The notes under the pieces were generated by a model that searched no databases, had not been told where the DNA came from, and saw only the letters and a list, made by a program, of their open reading frames with translations. Below, one piece after another: positions 49,872-58,307 of a stretch of 64,000 nucleotides of DNA; position 1 is the stretch's first letter, and the number at the start of each line of letters is the position of its first letter. The stretch covers positions 1-64,000 of the forward strand of contig NZ_JACSQC010000004.1 of the NCBI RefSeq assembly GCF_014836875.1, read 5' to 3'. The position numbers and the translations under genes were made by a program. Source of the DNA: Arthrobacter pullicola. GTDB taxonomy: Bacteria; Actinomycetota; Actinomycetes; Actinomycetales; Micrococcaceae.

Positions 49872-51293
49872 ATGGAAGACCTTGGGAGCCTGCTCTCCGG
49901 TTACCCCGAAGCGGTATCCGTTTCCGCGGCGGAGGTGGCCGCAGGTGCCACCGGCGCCGTCTTCATCGTCCTCGACGACGATCCCACCGGGACGCAGTCC
50001 GTGGCAGGGCTGCCGGTCCTCACCTCCTGGGGAGAAGCAGACTTTGCCTGGGCGCTGTCCACCGGGGCACCGGCGATCTACGTGCTGACCAATTCCCGCA
50101 GCCTGGCTCCCGCGGATGCCGCCCGCATCAACCGCGAGGTCGTCGCGAACGCCCAGGCCGCCGCAGCTGCTCAGGCCGCCCGCCTTGCCTTCGTTTCCCG
50201 CAGTGACTCCACCCTGCGCGGACACTATCCGCTGGAAACCGATGTCCTCGCCGAGGCCATGCAGGCGGCAGGGCTGAAGGCCCCCGACGCCGTCGTGCTG
50301 GTCCCGGCCTTTCCGGATGCCAACCGGGTAACCATCGGCGGGGTGCACTACATGCGCAGCGGCACCGAAGTGCAGCCCATCGCGGAGACCGAGTTTGCCC
50401 GCGATGCCACCTTCGGTTACGCCAGCTCCAACCTGGCTTCCTATGTGGAAGAGAAAACCGGCGGGCGGATCAATGCTGCTGAGGTTATTACCCTCACGCT
50501 GGATGTCCTCCGCGGGGGACCGGAAAAGATCGCGGCAGCCCTCGCCGGTGCCGCTGACGCCGTTCCCGTTGTTGCAGACGCAGTGTCCGAAGACGACCTG
50601 CGGCTGCTGGCCCTGGGACTGCAGCACGCAGAAGCGGACGGTAAGAGCTTCCTCTACCGGGTTGGTCCGCCCTTCGTCCGGGCTGCCATCGGCCAGGAAC
50701 AGCACGCGCCGCTGAGCGCCGGCGACGTCTATGGCGACGCCCCCGTTGGCCGCAGCCGCGGCGGCCTGATCGTTGTGGGCTCCCACGTTGGCGTGACCAC
50801 CCGGCAGCTCAACCACCTGCAGGAAGTCCGGCCGCCTTCACTCACCGTGGAAATCGACGTCGCCTCCGTCATCGATCCGGAAATCCGTGAAAAGCACCTG
50901 GCTGACGTCAGCGGCCAGGTGGCCGCAGGCCTGAGCGCCGGTGACGTCGTCCTGCACACCAGCCGCCAGCTGGTCACAGCCTCGACGGGGGATGAGTCCC
51001 TGGATATTTCCCGCCGCGTTTCCGCAGCCGTCGTCGACGTCGTCCAGCGGGTACTGGCCGCCACCCCGCCCCGGTTCGTCATCGCCAAGGGCGGCATCAC
51101 CTCCTCCGACGTTGCGTCCAAGGGCCTGCAGATCGGCCGTGCCATCGTCCGCGGCCCGATGCTGCCCGGAATCGTCTCCCTCTGGGAGCCGATGGACGGC
51201 CCCGCCGCAGGCATTCCCTACATCGTTTTCGCCGGCAACGTCGGCGATGACTCCTCCCTCGCCGCCGTCGTCGAAATCCTCTCGGAACAGTAA
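49872..51293 (+). CDS. otnK: Four-carbon acid-sugar kinase (DUF1537, OtnK type)
   Basis: 473 residues with the two DUF1537 parts: N-terminal FIVLDDDPTGTQSVAGLPV and YVLTNSRSL, FVSRSDSTLRGHYPLETDVL, and the C-terminal nucleotide part RFVIAKGGITSSDVASKGL with the final VFAGNVGDDSSLAAVV. These kinases phosphorylate 2-oxotetronate, threonate or related 4-carbon acids. AAAGGAG lies before the ATG at 49872. First gene of the operon; its partner ltnD starts 10 bases after its stop. Confidence 0.92.
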   Translation: MEDLGSLLSGYPEAVSVSAAEVAAGATGAVFIVLDDDPTGTQSVAGLPVLTSWGEADFAWALSTGAPAIYVLTNSRSLAPADAARINREVVANAQAAAAAQAARLAFVSRSDSTLRGHYPLETDVLAEAMQAAGLKAPDAVVLVPAFPDANRVTIGGVHYMRSGTEVQPIAETEFARDATFGYASSNLASYVEEKTGGRINAAEVITLTLDVLRGGPEKIAAALAGAADAVPVVADAVSEDDLRLLALGLQHAEADGKSFLYRVGPPFVRAAIGQEQHAPLSAGDVYGDAPVGRSRGGLIVVGSHVGVTTRQLNHLQEVRPPSLTVEIDVASVIDPEIREKHLADVSGQVAAGLSAGDVVLHTSRQLVTASTGDESLDISRRVSAAVVDVVQRVLAATPPRFVIAKGGITSSDVASKGLQIGRAIVRGPMLPGIVSLWEPMDGPAAGIPYIVFAGNVGDDSSLAAVVEILSEQ

Positions 51294-51303
51294 GGACCCC
51301 CCC

Positions 51304-52227
51304 ATGCAGACCAACACCGAAAACACAGCCAACACCGCCTACACCGTCGCCGTCCTGGGCCTTGGAGCCATGGGACTGCCGATGGCAACCCGCCTGGCCA
51401 CCGGCCTCACGGTCCACGGCTTCGACATTGCCGCCGCCCGGCTGGAGCTGGCCGAAGCCGCGGGGATAAAGACCTTCGGCTCCGGCGCGGACGCTGCTGC
51501 CGGTGCCGATGCCGTCCTGCTTGCCGTGCGCAACGGAGCGCAGCTCAATGACGTCCTCTTCGGCGACGCCGGCATCGCCCCGGCCCTGAAGCCCGGCGCC
51601 GTGGTTGTTATGACCAGCACCGTGGGCGTCGCCGCCGTCACCGACGTCGCCGCCCGCCTCGCGGAGCAGCAGGTTGAGCTCGTTGACGCACCGCTGTCCG
51701 GCGGCCCGGTGCGGGCCGGCGAAGGCGACCTGCTGATCGTCGTCGGCGCCACTGAAGCAGCCCAGGCCACGGCCAAGCCGGTCCTGGAACTGCTGGCTTC
51801 CACCCTGAGCATCGTTGGCGACAAGCCCGGCGACGGCCAGGCGCTCAAGACCGTCAACCAGCTGCTCTGCGGTGTCCATATTGCGGCGGCAGCCGAGGCC
51901 ATGGCCCTGGCCGATGCCCTCGGACTGGACCGGGAAAAGACGCTGGACGCGCTGCAGGCCGGTGCCGCTGCGTCGTTTATGCTCGGCAACCGCGGCCCCC
52001 GCATGCTCCAGGCCTACGACGAAGAGGGTGCCGAAGTCCTCTCCCGGCTCGACATCTTCGTCAAGGACATGGGCATCGTCACCAAGGCGGCCCGGGAAAC
52101 CGGCCTGCCGACGCCGGTGGCCGCGGCAGCCGAACAGCTCTACCTGCTCGGCCAGGCAGCGGGCCTTGGTGCGGCGGATGACTCCGCCGTCGTCAAGGTC
52201 GTTGCACCGGTCCGCCCCGCCCCGTAA
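51304..52227 (+). CDS. ltnD: L-threonate dehydrogenase-like 3-hydroxyacid dehydrogenase
   Basis: 307 residues, beta-hydroxyacid dehydrogenase family. NAD-binding AVLGLGAMGLPMATRLA, substrate motif DAPLSGGPVRAGEGDL, and the catalytic lysine in LKTVNQLLCGVHIAAAAEAM. With OtnK it should oxidise L-threonate to 2-oxotetronate before phosphorylation. The open frame extends upstream, but the ATG at 51304 begins the conserved nucleotide-binding strand after a short Thr/Asn-rich lead. The exact substrate (L-threonate or another aldonate) cannot be set by sequence. Confidence 0.88.
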   Translation: MQTNTENTANTAYTVAVLGLGAMGLPMATRLATGLTVHGFDIAAARLELAEAAGIKTFGSGADAAAGADAVLLAVRNGAQLNDVLFGDAGIAPALKPGAVVVMTSTVGVAAVTDVAARLAEQQVELVDAPLSGGPVRAGEGDLLIVVGATEAAQATAKPVLELLASTLSIVGDKPGDGQALKTVNQLLCGVHIAAAAEAMALADALGLDREKTLDALQAGAAASFMLGNRGPRMLQAYDEEGAEVLSRLDIFVKDMGIVTKAARETGLPTPVAAAAEQLYLLGQAAGLGAADDSAVVKVVAPVRPAP

Positions 52228-52284
52228 CCGGGCACACCTTCCACAGTTCAAAAACATCACCCGCACCTGTCAAAGGAGACACCG

Positions 52285-53703
52285 ATGAGCGCTATGACGC
52301 TCTTGATCATTGCGGTGGCCGGCGTTGCAGTCCTGCTGCTCGCCGTCATCAAGTTCAAGATTCCGGCCTTCCTGGCCCTGCTGACTGTCAGCGTCCTGGT
52401 GGCGATTGCCGCCGGCATCCCGCTGGATGAAGTCATCACCTCAGTCCAATCCGGCCTCGGCGGAACCCTTGGATCCGTCGCCATCCTGGTGGGGCTGGGC
52501 GCCATGCTCGGCAAGATGATCGAGCTTTCCGGCGGCGCCGAGGCGCTGGCCGGCAAGTTCACCAGGATCCTCGGGCCGAAGCGGGTTACCGCAGCCCTGA
52601 CGGCCGCGGCCTTCCTGCTGGCCATCCCGGTGTTCTTCGACGTCGGCTTCATTATCCTGGTGCCGATCATCTACGGCTTCGCTAAAGCCGCGGGTGTTAA
52701 CCCGCTCAAGGTGGGCCTGCCCGTGGCAGCGATCATGCTTGCCGTGCACGTGGTTGTCCCGCCGCACCCGGGAATTGTCGGCGGCGCGGGGGTCATCGGC
52801 TCGGACATTGGCTGGATCACGATCATTGCCCTGGCCATCTGCGCCGTCCTGGGCGTGCCGGCCTACCTCACTGCCAAGTGGATGAACCGCCGTGACTACC
52901 CGATGCTGCCTGCCACGGCAGAGCAGTTCCGCCTCTTCGGCAGCGGCAAGTCCGAAGTGGAGCTGGAATCCGGTGCCGGCGGCACCGCCGTCAAGACGAA
53001 GACCGAAGTGCAGGCCCCGCCCAGCCCGGCCATGATCATCGCACTGATCGTCCTGCCGATCGTGATGATCATGCTTGGCACGGTCAGCGCCGTCGTCCTT
53101 CCCGAGGGGTCCGCTGCCCTGCCGGCCCTGGGCCTTATCGGCTCACCCGTCATCGCACTCCTGGTGACCGTGTTCCTGGCCTTTATCTTCCTCGGCATCC
53201 GCCGCGGCTGGAGCGCCTCCACAACGGGCGAGGTCATGGACGCCGCCCTGGCACCGGCGGCAATCGTCATCCTGGTGACCGGTGCCGGCGGTGCGTTCGG
53301 CAAAGTCCTCACCGAGTCGGGCATCGGTACCGCACTGGCGGAGACGCTGTCTTCCGCCGGCCTGCCGATCCTGCTGATGGGTTACCTCCTGGCCGCAGTG
53401 CTGCGCGCTGCCCAGGGCTCGGCGACGGTCGCCATCGTCACCACCGCCGGCCTGCTGGCCGCATCGGTCGGCGCGGGGGAGTACTCCGCCCTGCAGATGG
53501 CCCTGGTCACCATTGCCATCGGATTCGGCGCGTTCGGTTTCTCCCACGTCAACGACTCAGGTTTCTGGATCGTGACCCGTTACCTCGGCCTGTCCGTGGC
53601 GGACGGGCTCAAGACCTGGACGGTGCTGACCACCGTCCTGGGCCTCTGCGGCTTCGCGCTGACCAGCCTCCTGTGGCTGGTCCTGTCCCCGCTGGCAGGC
53701 TGA
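52285..53703 (+). CDS. GntP-family gluconate/acid-sugar permease
   Basis: 472 residues with about 12 transmembrane helices. GntP motifs: GFGAFGFSHVNDSGFWIVTRYL near the end and HVVVPPHPGIVGGAGVIGSDIG in the middle. These proteins import gluconate or similar acids with protons. Position in the operon makes an acid sugar the likely substrate. AAAGGAG lies before the ATG at 52285. One base separates its stop from the aldolase start. Confidence 0.92.
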   Translation: MSAMTLLIIAVAGVAVLLLAVIKFKIPAFLALLTVSVLVAIAAGIPLDEVITSVQSGLGGTLGSVAILVGLGAMLGKMIELSGGAEALAGKFTRILGPKRVTAALTAAAFLLAIPVFFDVGFIILVPIIYGFAKAAGVNPLKVGLPVAAIMLAVHVVVPPHPGIVGGAGVIGSDIGWITIIALAICAVLGVPAYLTAKWMNRRDYPMLPATAEQFRLFGSGKSEVELESGAGGTAVKTKTEVQAPPSPAMIIALIVLPIVMIMLGTVSAVVLPEGSAALPALGLIGSPVIALLVTVFLAFIFLGIRRGWSASTTGEVMDAALAPAAIVILVTGAGGAFGKVLTESGIGTALAETLSSAGLPILLMGYLLAAVLRAAQGSATVAIVTTAGLLAASVGAGEYSALQMALVTIAIGFGAFGFSHVNDSGFWIVTRYLGLSVADGLKTWTVLTTVLGLCGFALTSLLWLVLSPLAG

Positions 53704-53704
53704 C

Positions 53705-54574
53705 GTGCGGGCCCGGCTGAACGACGTCGTCGCTGGTGAACTGGCGGACGGCGGTGCCGTGCCGGCACTGACCTGCTACGACTTCACCACGGCACTTGCT
53801 GTGGTTGGCGCAGCAGAGGAGGCCGGACAGCCGGTCATCCTGCTGGTGGCGCCCAAGACCGCCGCGGGACCTGGCGGGATGCGGCTCATTTCGGCCCTGC
53901 GGGGCCTGGCCGACGCAGCGTCCGTGCCGGTCCTGGTCCAGCTGGACCACGCCGCCGACCCGCAGCTCATCCTCGCCGCGGCCACAGCGGGTGCGGACAG
54001 TGTCCTCGCCGACGGATCGTCGCTGGAACCCGCAGCGAACGCGGCGTTCGTGGCCGGCGTCGTGCGCTCACTGGCGGGACTGGACATCGTAGTGGAGGCT
54101 GAGCTTGGAGCCCTGCCCGGTGACGAGGACGACGCCTCGGCAGCCGCGGAAGCAGACCCTGCCGCCGGAATGACGGACCCGGCACTGGTGGCCGGGTTCC
54201 TCGCGGCCTCCGGCGCCGGGCTGCTGGCAGTCGCCGTCGGCAACGTCCACGGCAACTACAAGGGTGAGCCCCACCTGGACTGGAACCGGCTCGGCGCGGT
54301 GAAGGCCGCGGCAGGAACCGTTCCGCTGGTCCTGCACGGCGCATCGGGGCTCGACGAGGCAGACCTGGCCCGCGCCGCTGCTGCCGGGATCGGAAAGGTC
54401 AATATCAACACGGAACTGCGGACCTCCACGCTTGCCGCGGTGGCCGAAGCCCTTCCGGGCATGCAGGCAGCGGGCCAGAACATGCTGGGACTGCTGGGTG
54501 TCTGGAGGGGCTCCGCAGCGGCGACCGCCGCCTGGGCGCTGGAACTGCTGCGCCCGGGGACCCGGAACCTGTAG
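53705..54574 (+). CDS. Class II fructose-bisphosphate aldolase-like enzyme
   Basis: 289 residues. Class II (zinc) aldolase of the FbaA/GatY family: the zinc and catalytic motif VLVQLDHAADP, EAELGALPGDEDD, VAVGNVHGNYKGEPHLDW and LVLHGASGLDEADL with three zinc-binding histidines, and VNINTELR for the phosphate. It starts with GTG at 53705 right after the permease stop. In the known L-threonate pathway the last step is decarboxylation by OtnC, an AldII-type protein of another family. No otnC is present; this enzyme may replace it by cleaving or processing the 4-phosphate, or may act on another sugar acid phosphate. Confidence 0.85.
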   Translation: MRARLNDVVAGELADGGAVPALTCYDFTTALAVVGAAEEAGQPVILLVAPKTAAGPGGMRLISALRGLADAASVPVLVQLDHAADPQLILAAATAGADSVLADGSSLEPAANAAFVAGVVRSLAGLDIVVEAELGALPGDEDDASAAAEADPAAGMTDPALVAGFLAASGAGLLAVAVGNVHGNYKGEPHLDWNRLGAVKAAAGTVPLVLHGASGLDEADLARAAAAGIGKVNINTELRTSTLAAVAEALPGMQAAGQNMLGLLGVWRGSAAATAAWALELLRPGTRNL

Positions 54575-54584
54575 GGGCGTGAAC

Positions 54585-54612
54585 CGCCGGCGCGGCCATG
54601 GCTGCGCCGGCG
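54585..54612 (+). terminator. Hairpin terminator after the acid-sugar operon
   Basis: CGCCGGCGC (54585-54593) pairs with GCGCCGGCG (54604-54612) around ten bases. No T run follows. Confidence 0.65.
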
Positions 54613-54614
54613 AT

Positions 54615-54885
54615 TTGGCCTCCCGGGGATTCTCCCCTAAGCTTGAACTACCAAAGACCGTCGGTCGATGTGCATTCAATCCCACCGTTTGGCTGAACCA
54701 TCAGTCTTCCACGTGTGGAACCCGGTTGGAGAAACATCCGAAAGTCCCTTTATAGGGCGGCCTGCGCAGGTGAACGAACTGAACTCCGGACCCAGGTCTG
54801 TTGAGTAAAGCCCCGTGCATCTGCCCGGGGCGTTTTTTATGTTCGGGACCCGATCCACCGGCACTATTTCCCCGGAAGGAGGGTT
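54615..54885 (+). ncRNA. L10 leader and promoter region upstream of rplJ
   Basis: A promoter TTGGCC (54615-54620), 17 bases, TAAGCT (54638-54643) gives a leader of about 235 nt. It contains GCGCAGGTGAACGAACTG (about 54766-54783), like the conserved part of ribosomal L10 leaders bound by L10-L12 for feedback, and ends with a terminator-like hairpin (separate entry) 50 bases before rplJ. This fits the L10 leader family; no search was possible here. Confidence 0.6.
54810..54838 (+). terminator. Attenuator-like terminator in the rplJ leader
   Basis: GCCCCG (54810-54815) pairs with CGGGGC (54826-54831), followed by G and TTTTTT (54833-54838). It lies inside the leader, upstream of rplJ, so it probably controls read-through. 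Confidence 0.7.
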
Positions 54886-55455
54886 ATGGCAACGCCAACA
54901 AAGGTGTCAGCAGTCGAAGAGATCGCCAACGATTTCAAGGATTCGACCGCTGCTGTCCTAACCGAATACCGCGGGCTCACCGTTGCACAGCTCAAGGAGC
55001 TGCGCCGTTCGCTCGGCCAGGACACCAAGTACTCGGTCGTGAAGAACACCCTGACGGGCATTGCAGCCAAGGAAGCCGGCATCGATGCATTCGATGGCCA
55101 GCTCTCCGGTCCCACTGCAATCGCCTTCATCAAGGGTGACGCAGTTGCGGCTGCAAAGAGCCTGACGGATTTTGCCAAGACCAACCCGCAGCTGATCATC
55201 AAGACCGGTGTCTTCGAGGGTAACAACCTCGACGCAGCCGGTGTTGCTGCCCTTGCTGCGCTTGAATCCCGTGAGTTCCAGCTTGCACGTGTCGCCGGTG
55301 TCCTCAAGGCTCCGATGTCCATGCTGGCCCGCACGGCAGATGCACTGCGTGTGAAGCTCGAAGAGGAGAGCGGCGCTCCCGCTGCTCCTGCTGCAGAAGA
55401 GGCCCCGGCCGCTGCAGAAGAAGCTCCCGCCGCAGAAGCAGCCACCGAAGAGTAG
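54886..55455 (+). CDS. rplJ: Ribosomal protein L10
   Basis: 189 residues. L10 N-terminal domain (VSAVEEIANDFKDSTAAVLTEYRGLTVAQLKELRRSLG, in part), which binds 23S rRNA, and an Ala/Glu-rich C-terminal stretch (EEAPAAAEEAPAAEA) that carries L7/L12 dimers. GGAAGGAGG before the ATG. With the leader it is expected to control the rplJ-rplL operon. Confidence 0.98.
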   Translation: MATPTKVSAVEEIANDFKDSTAAVLTEYRGLTVAQLKELRRSLGQDTKYSVVKNTLTGIAAKEAGIDAFDGQLSGPTAIAFIKGDAVAAAKSLTDFAKTNPQLIIKTGVFEGNNLDAAGVAALAALESREFQLARVAGVLKAPMSMLARTADALRVKLEEESGAPAAPAAEEAPAAAEEAPAAEAATEE

Positions 55456-55516
55456 AACCTCTTCTCATCCAATCTCCGGTGCCTGCGAGCACCAACTATA
55501 GGAAGGACGCCACATC

Positions 55517-55894
55517 ATGGCGAAGCTCACCAACGAAGAGCTCATTGAGGCTTTCAAGGAACTGTCCATCATCGAGCTCTCCGACTTCGTGAAGCTCTTC
55601 GAAGAGACGTTCGACGTCACCGCTGCTGCTGTTGCAGTTGCCGGTCCGGCTGGCGGCGGCGCTGCTGAAGCTGCTGAAGAGCAGAGCGAATTCGATGTTG
55701 TCCTCGAATCTGCTGGCGAAAAGAAGATCGCAGTGATCAAGGAAGTCCGCGCGCTGACTTCCCTGGGCCTGAAGGAAGCCAAGGACCTGGTTGACAGTGC
55801 TCCGAAGGCCATCCTCGAAGGTGCCAACAAGGAGACCGCCGAAAAGGCAAAGGAAGCCCTCGAGGCTGCCGGCGCAACGGTTACCCTCAAGTAG
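55517..55894 (+). CDS. rplL: Ribosomal protein L7/L12
   Basis: 125 residues. N-terminal dimerisation helices ([25 protein letters not shown] in part), Gly/Ala hinge ([14 protein letters not shown]), and a C-terminal domain with [27 protein letters not shown] (in part), which contacts elongation factors. GGAAGGAC before the ATG. Followed by a strong terminator. Confidence 0.99.
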   Translation: MAKLTNEELIEAFKELSIIELSDFVKLFEETFDVTAAAVAVAGPAGGGAAEAAEEQSEFDVVLESAGEKKIAVIKEVRALTSLGLKEAKDLVDSAPKAILEGANKETAEKAKEALEAAGATVTLK

Positions 55895-55925
55895 CATTGC
55901 CTTGCGGCCCAGCCGCATTGCTTCG

Positions 55926-55963
55926 AAAGCCCCCGCTCCCTTTCCAGGGAGTGGGGGCTTTTG
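55926..55963 (+). terminator. Intrinsic terminator after rplJL
   Basis: 16-bp stem, 55926-55941 with 55946-55961 (one G-U pair), loop TTCC, TTTT tail. Bidirectional, facing the convergent ybaK. Confidence 0.95.
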
Positions 55964-55981
55964 CCGTACCGGGACGAAGAA

Positions 55982-56467
55982 CTAGGGGAGGGGCTCAGTG
56001 ATGTCGATGACGCGCGCGTCCAGCGCGTCGAGCAGGGCATCGCCGTCCACGAAAAGGCTGGCGCCGTGTTCGCCGGCGCCCATTGAAACCCGTTTGCCGC
56101 GGATGGCCGGCGCGGCAAAAACCGGCCAGCTGACGGTGCTGCCCAGCGGAGTGATCGTGCCGCGGGCATAACCCGTGGCTTCAAAGGCCTCCCCGGCCGG
56201 CGGCAGGGTCAGCTTGTTGGCACCGGCGGCTGCCCGCAGCTTCGGCCAGGAAATCTGCTCGTCACCGGGGACCAGCACAAACAGGTACTCCCCGGCTTTC
56301 CGCCGGACGACCAGGGACTTTACGATCTCCCCGGGGCTGATTCCCAGCGCAGCAGCCGCTTCGGCCAGGGAGGACGCATCCGGACGGTCAACGATCTGCA
56401 CGTCCAACCCCAGTTCCCCGGCGGCAGCCTGCACCCGTTCACGCCCCCGGACGTGGTCCGCGTCCAC
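55982..56467 (-). CDS. ybaK: YbaK/EbsC family aminoacyl-tRNA deacylase
   Basis: 161 residues. YbaK fold: EIVKSLVVRRKAGEYLFVLVPGDEQISWPKL carries the conserved lysine region, and ATGYARGTITPLGS and the GAGEHGASLFVDGDALL C-terminus complete it. Such enzymes remove mischarged Cys or Ala from tRNA-Pro or tRNA-Cys. It starts with GTG at 56467, overlapping the stop of the thiolase gene by one base (TAGTG), so it is the second gene of a two-gene unit. Confidence 0.9.
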   Translation of the reverse strand: MDADHVRGRERVQAAAGELGLDVQIVDRPDASSLAEAAAALGISPGEIVKSLVVRRKAGEYLFVLVPGDEQISWPKLRAAAGANKLTLPPAGEAFEATGYARGTITPLGSTVSWPVFAAPAIRGKRVSMGAGEHGASLFVDGDALLDALDARVIDITEPLP

Positions 56468-57684
56468 TAGCCGCGGTACAGCAGCAGGGCCTCGCCCTGG
56501 CCGCCGCCTCCACAGAGCCCGACGGCGGCACGCCCCGAGCCACGCCGGTTCAGTTCGTGCGCGGCGTGGAGGGCCAGCCGTGCCCCGGACGCGCCGATCG
56601 GGTGGCCGAGGGCGATCGCACCGCCGTGAATGTTGCAGTCGGCCAGGTCCATGCCGAGCTCCTGCAGCGACTGCACGGCAACGGAGCCGAAGGCCTCATT
56701 GATCTCCACGAAATCAAGGTCACCGGCCGTCCAGCCGGCCCGCTTCAGGGCCTGCGCAATGGCGTTGGCGGGCTGGGAGTGCAGGCTGTTGTCCGGCCCG
56801 GCTACCTGCCCCGGCATTCCCACGACGGCCAGGATCTCCAGGCCCTGTTCCTCGGCAAACGCGCGCGAGGTCAGCACAACAGCTGCAGCCCCATCGGAGA
56901 GGGGGGAGGAGTTGCCGGCCGTGATCGTGCCGTCCGCCGCGAACGCCGGACGCAGGGCGGCAAGCGTTTCCACTGTGGTGGCCGGACGGATGCCCTCATC
57001 CGCCGTGAGCACCAGCGGTTCCCCCTTGCGCTGCGGCACGCTCACCGGGGCAATCTCCACGTCGAAGATCCCCGCCGCTGCTGCCGCTGCGGCCCGCTGG
57101 TGGGAAGCAGCCGCCACCTCGTCCTGTGCGGTGCGGCCGATGCCCAGCACGGAGTTGCCCCGTTCGGTGGAGACACCCATCGACTCGTTGTCGAACGCGT
57201 CGGTGAGCCCGTCGTGGGCCACGGAATCCAGCACCGACATGCTGCCGTAGTTCCAGCCCTGCCGGGAGCCGGGCAGGACATGCGGGCCGCGTGTCATCGA
57301 TTCCTGGCCGCCGGCAACGGCGACCGTAGCCTCCCCGCTCCGGATCAGACGCGCCGCATCGGTAATCGCGGCGAGGCCGGAGAGGCAGACCTTGTTGATG
57401 GTCACCGTCGGTACGTCCCAGCCCAAGCCGGCCTTGATGGCAGCCTGCCGTGCGGGGTTCTGTCCGCAGCCGGCCTGGACCACGTGTCCCATGATCAGGG
57501 TGTCAACCTGGGACGGGTCGACGCCGGACCGCTCCAGTGCGCCGGCGATGGCGAAAGCGCCCAGTTCGACGGCGGTGAACGGGGCGAGCTGGCCGTTCAG
57601 CCGGCCCTGCGGGGTGCGGGCACCGCCCACGATCACCACGTCGGCTGCGCTTGATCCGGGTTCTGCAGTTGCGGGGGTGCTCAT
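56467..57684 (-). CDS. Acetyl-CoA C-acetyltransferase (thiolase)
   Basis: 405 residues. Thiolase with the nucleophilic Cys at 100 in NKVCLSGL, NEAFGSVAVQSL with the catalytic region, GGAIALGHPIGASGAR with the active His, and the second Cys in VGLCGGGGQGEALLL. Makes acetoacetyl-CoA from two acetyl-CoA or cleaves 3-ketoacyl-CoA. The start at 57684 (MSTPATAEPG) has a low-complexity lead. No PHB or mevalonate genes are nearby, so the pathway is not set. Confidence 0.93.
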   Translation of the reverse strand: MSTPATAEPGSSAADVVIVGGARTPQGRLNGQLAPFTAVELGAFAIAGALERSGVDPSQVDTLIMGHVVQAGCGQNPARQAAIKAGLGWDVPTVTINKVCLSGLAAITDAARLIRSGEATVAVAGGQESMTRGPHVLPGSRQGWNYGSMSVLDSVAHDGLTDAFDNESMGVSTERGNSVLGIGRTAQDEVAAASHQRAAAAAAAGIFDVEIAPVSVPQRKGEPLVLTADEGIRPATTVETLAALRPAFAADGTITAGNSSPLSDGAAAVVLTSRAFAEEQGLEILAVVGMPGQVAGPDNSLHSQPANAIAQALKRAGWTAGDLDFVEINEAFGSVAVQSLQELGMDLADCNIHGGAIALGHPIGASGARLALHAAHELNRRGSGRAAVGLCGGGGQGEALLLYRG

Positions 57685-57804
57685 GCGGCCAGTCCACTCT
57701 CGTCGAAGGGAATCAGTTCCTGAAGGAAACAGCTGCCCCTAGGCTACCTTTTGAACGTGGTGCGGGACACACTGGCCGGAGTCCGCCCGGGACAGCCGCG
57801 CACA

Positions 57805-57828
57805 CCGCCGGCCAGTCCGCCGGCCAGT
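57805..57828. repeat. Tandem 12-bp repeat
   Basis: Two exact copies of CCGCCGGCCAGT (57805-57816, 57817-57828) followed by a partial CCGG. Confidence 0.85.
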
Positions 57829-57840
57829 CCGGCGACGGGG

Positions 57841-57871
57841 CGGCACAGGCACGGCACAGGCACGGCACAGG
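57841..57871. repeat. Tandem 11-bp repeat
   Basis: CGGCACAGGCA at 57841-57851 and 57852-57862, with a third partial copy (CGGCACAGG) at 57863-57871. It lies 12 bases after the 12-bp repeat. Confidence 0.9.
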
Positions 57872-58153
57872 GAAATCGCGCAGACCAGGCGGACTTGGGG
57901 TACGCTTATTCCTAGCCAGCCACAAATCGGTACGCTGGCACCGCGCCCGTAGCTCCCCGGAAGGAAGCCGCAGCAAGGAACCTCCTGGTTCGCAGCTGCA
58001 GGATCCAGGGTAGAGCTGGCAGGGGTTTCGAATACCGGGTAGACTTCTGTGTCCCCAATGCCATATAGTAGATATTTGCTTCCCTCTCTTAACCTTCAGC
58101 CTTCATATAGCGGTGGGCTGTGTCACGGGCCAGGCGGCGTCCGGATCGTTCAA

Positions 58154-58185
58154 ATGCACTGTCAGATGCACTGCAAGATGCAGTG
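58154..58185 (+). repeat. Phased 8-mer repeats with a hairpin in the rpoB leader
   Basis: ATGCACTG at 58154 and 58166, and ATGCAGTG at 58178, a 12-base period. Inside, CACTGC (58169-58174) and GCAGTG (58180-58185) form an inverted repeat with loop AAGAT. Confidence 0.75.
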
Positions 58186-58307
58186 TCGGCTGCACGGTAT
58201 TGAACTGTTTCGACGCGCGTTGCGCCCGGCAGGACGCACGCGGACCAGGTCCGTCAGTGCAGAGGGGGAGCGTGAAACACGCCTGAAGGTCTGTGGAAGG
58301 ATCCCTC

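Larger units (their letters stand above)
57685..58307 (+). promoter_or_regulatory. Long control region upstream of rpoB
   Basis: 623 bases without a gene. Candidate promoter CTGGCA (58016-58021), 18 bases, TAGACT (58040-58045), giving a leader of about 255 nt; a second -10-like TATAGT is at 58064-58069. The distal half contains two short tandem repeats (separate entries), and the leader contains a cluster of ATGCACTG repeats. The minus-strand promoter of the thiolase must also lie at the left end. Confidence 0.5.

Noticed and set aside
57805-57871. Tandem repeats as a CRISPR array
   Set aside because: Units are 11-12 bp, contiguous with no spacers, and no cas genes are present.
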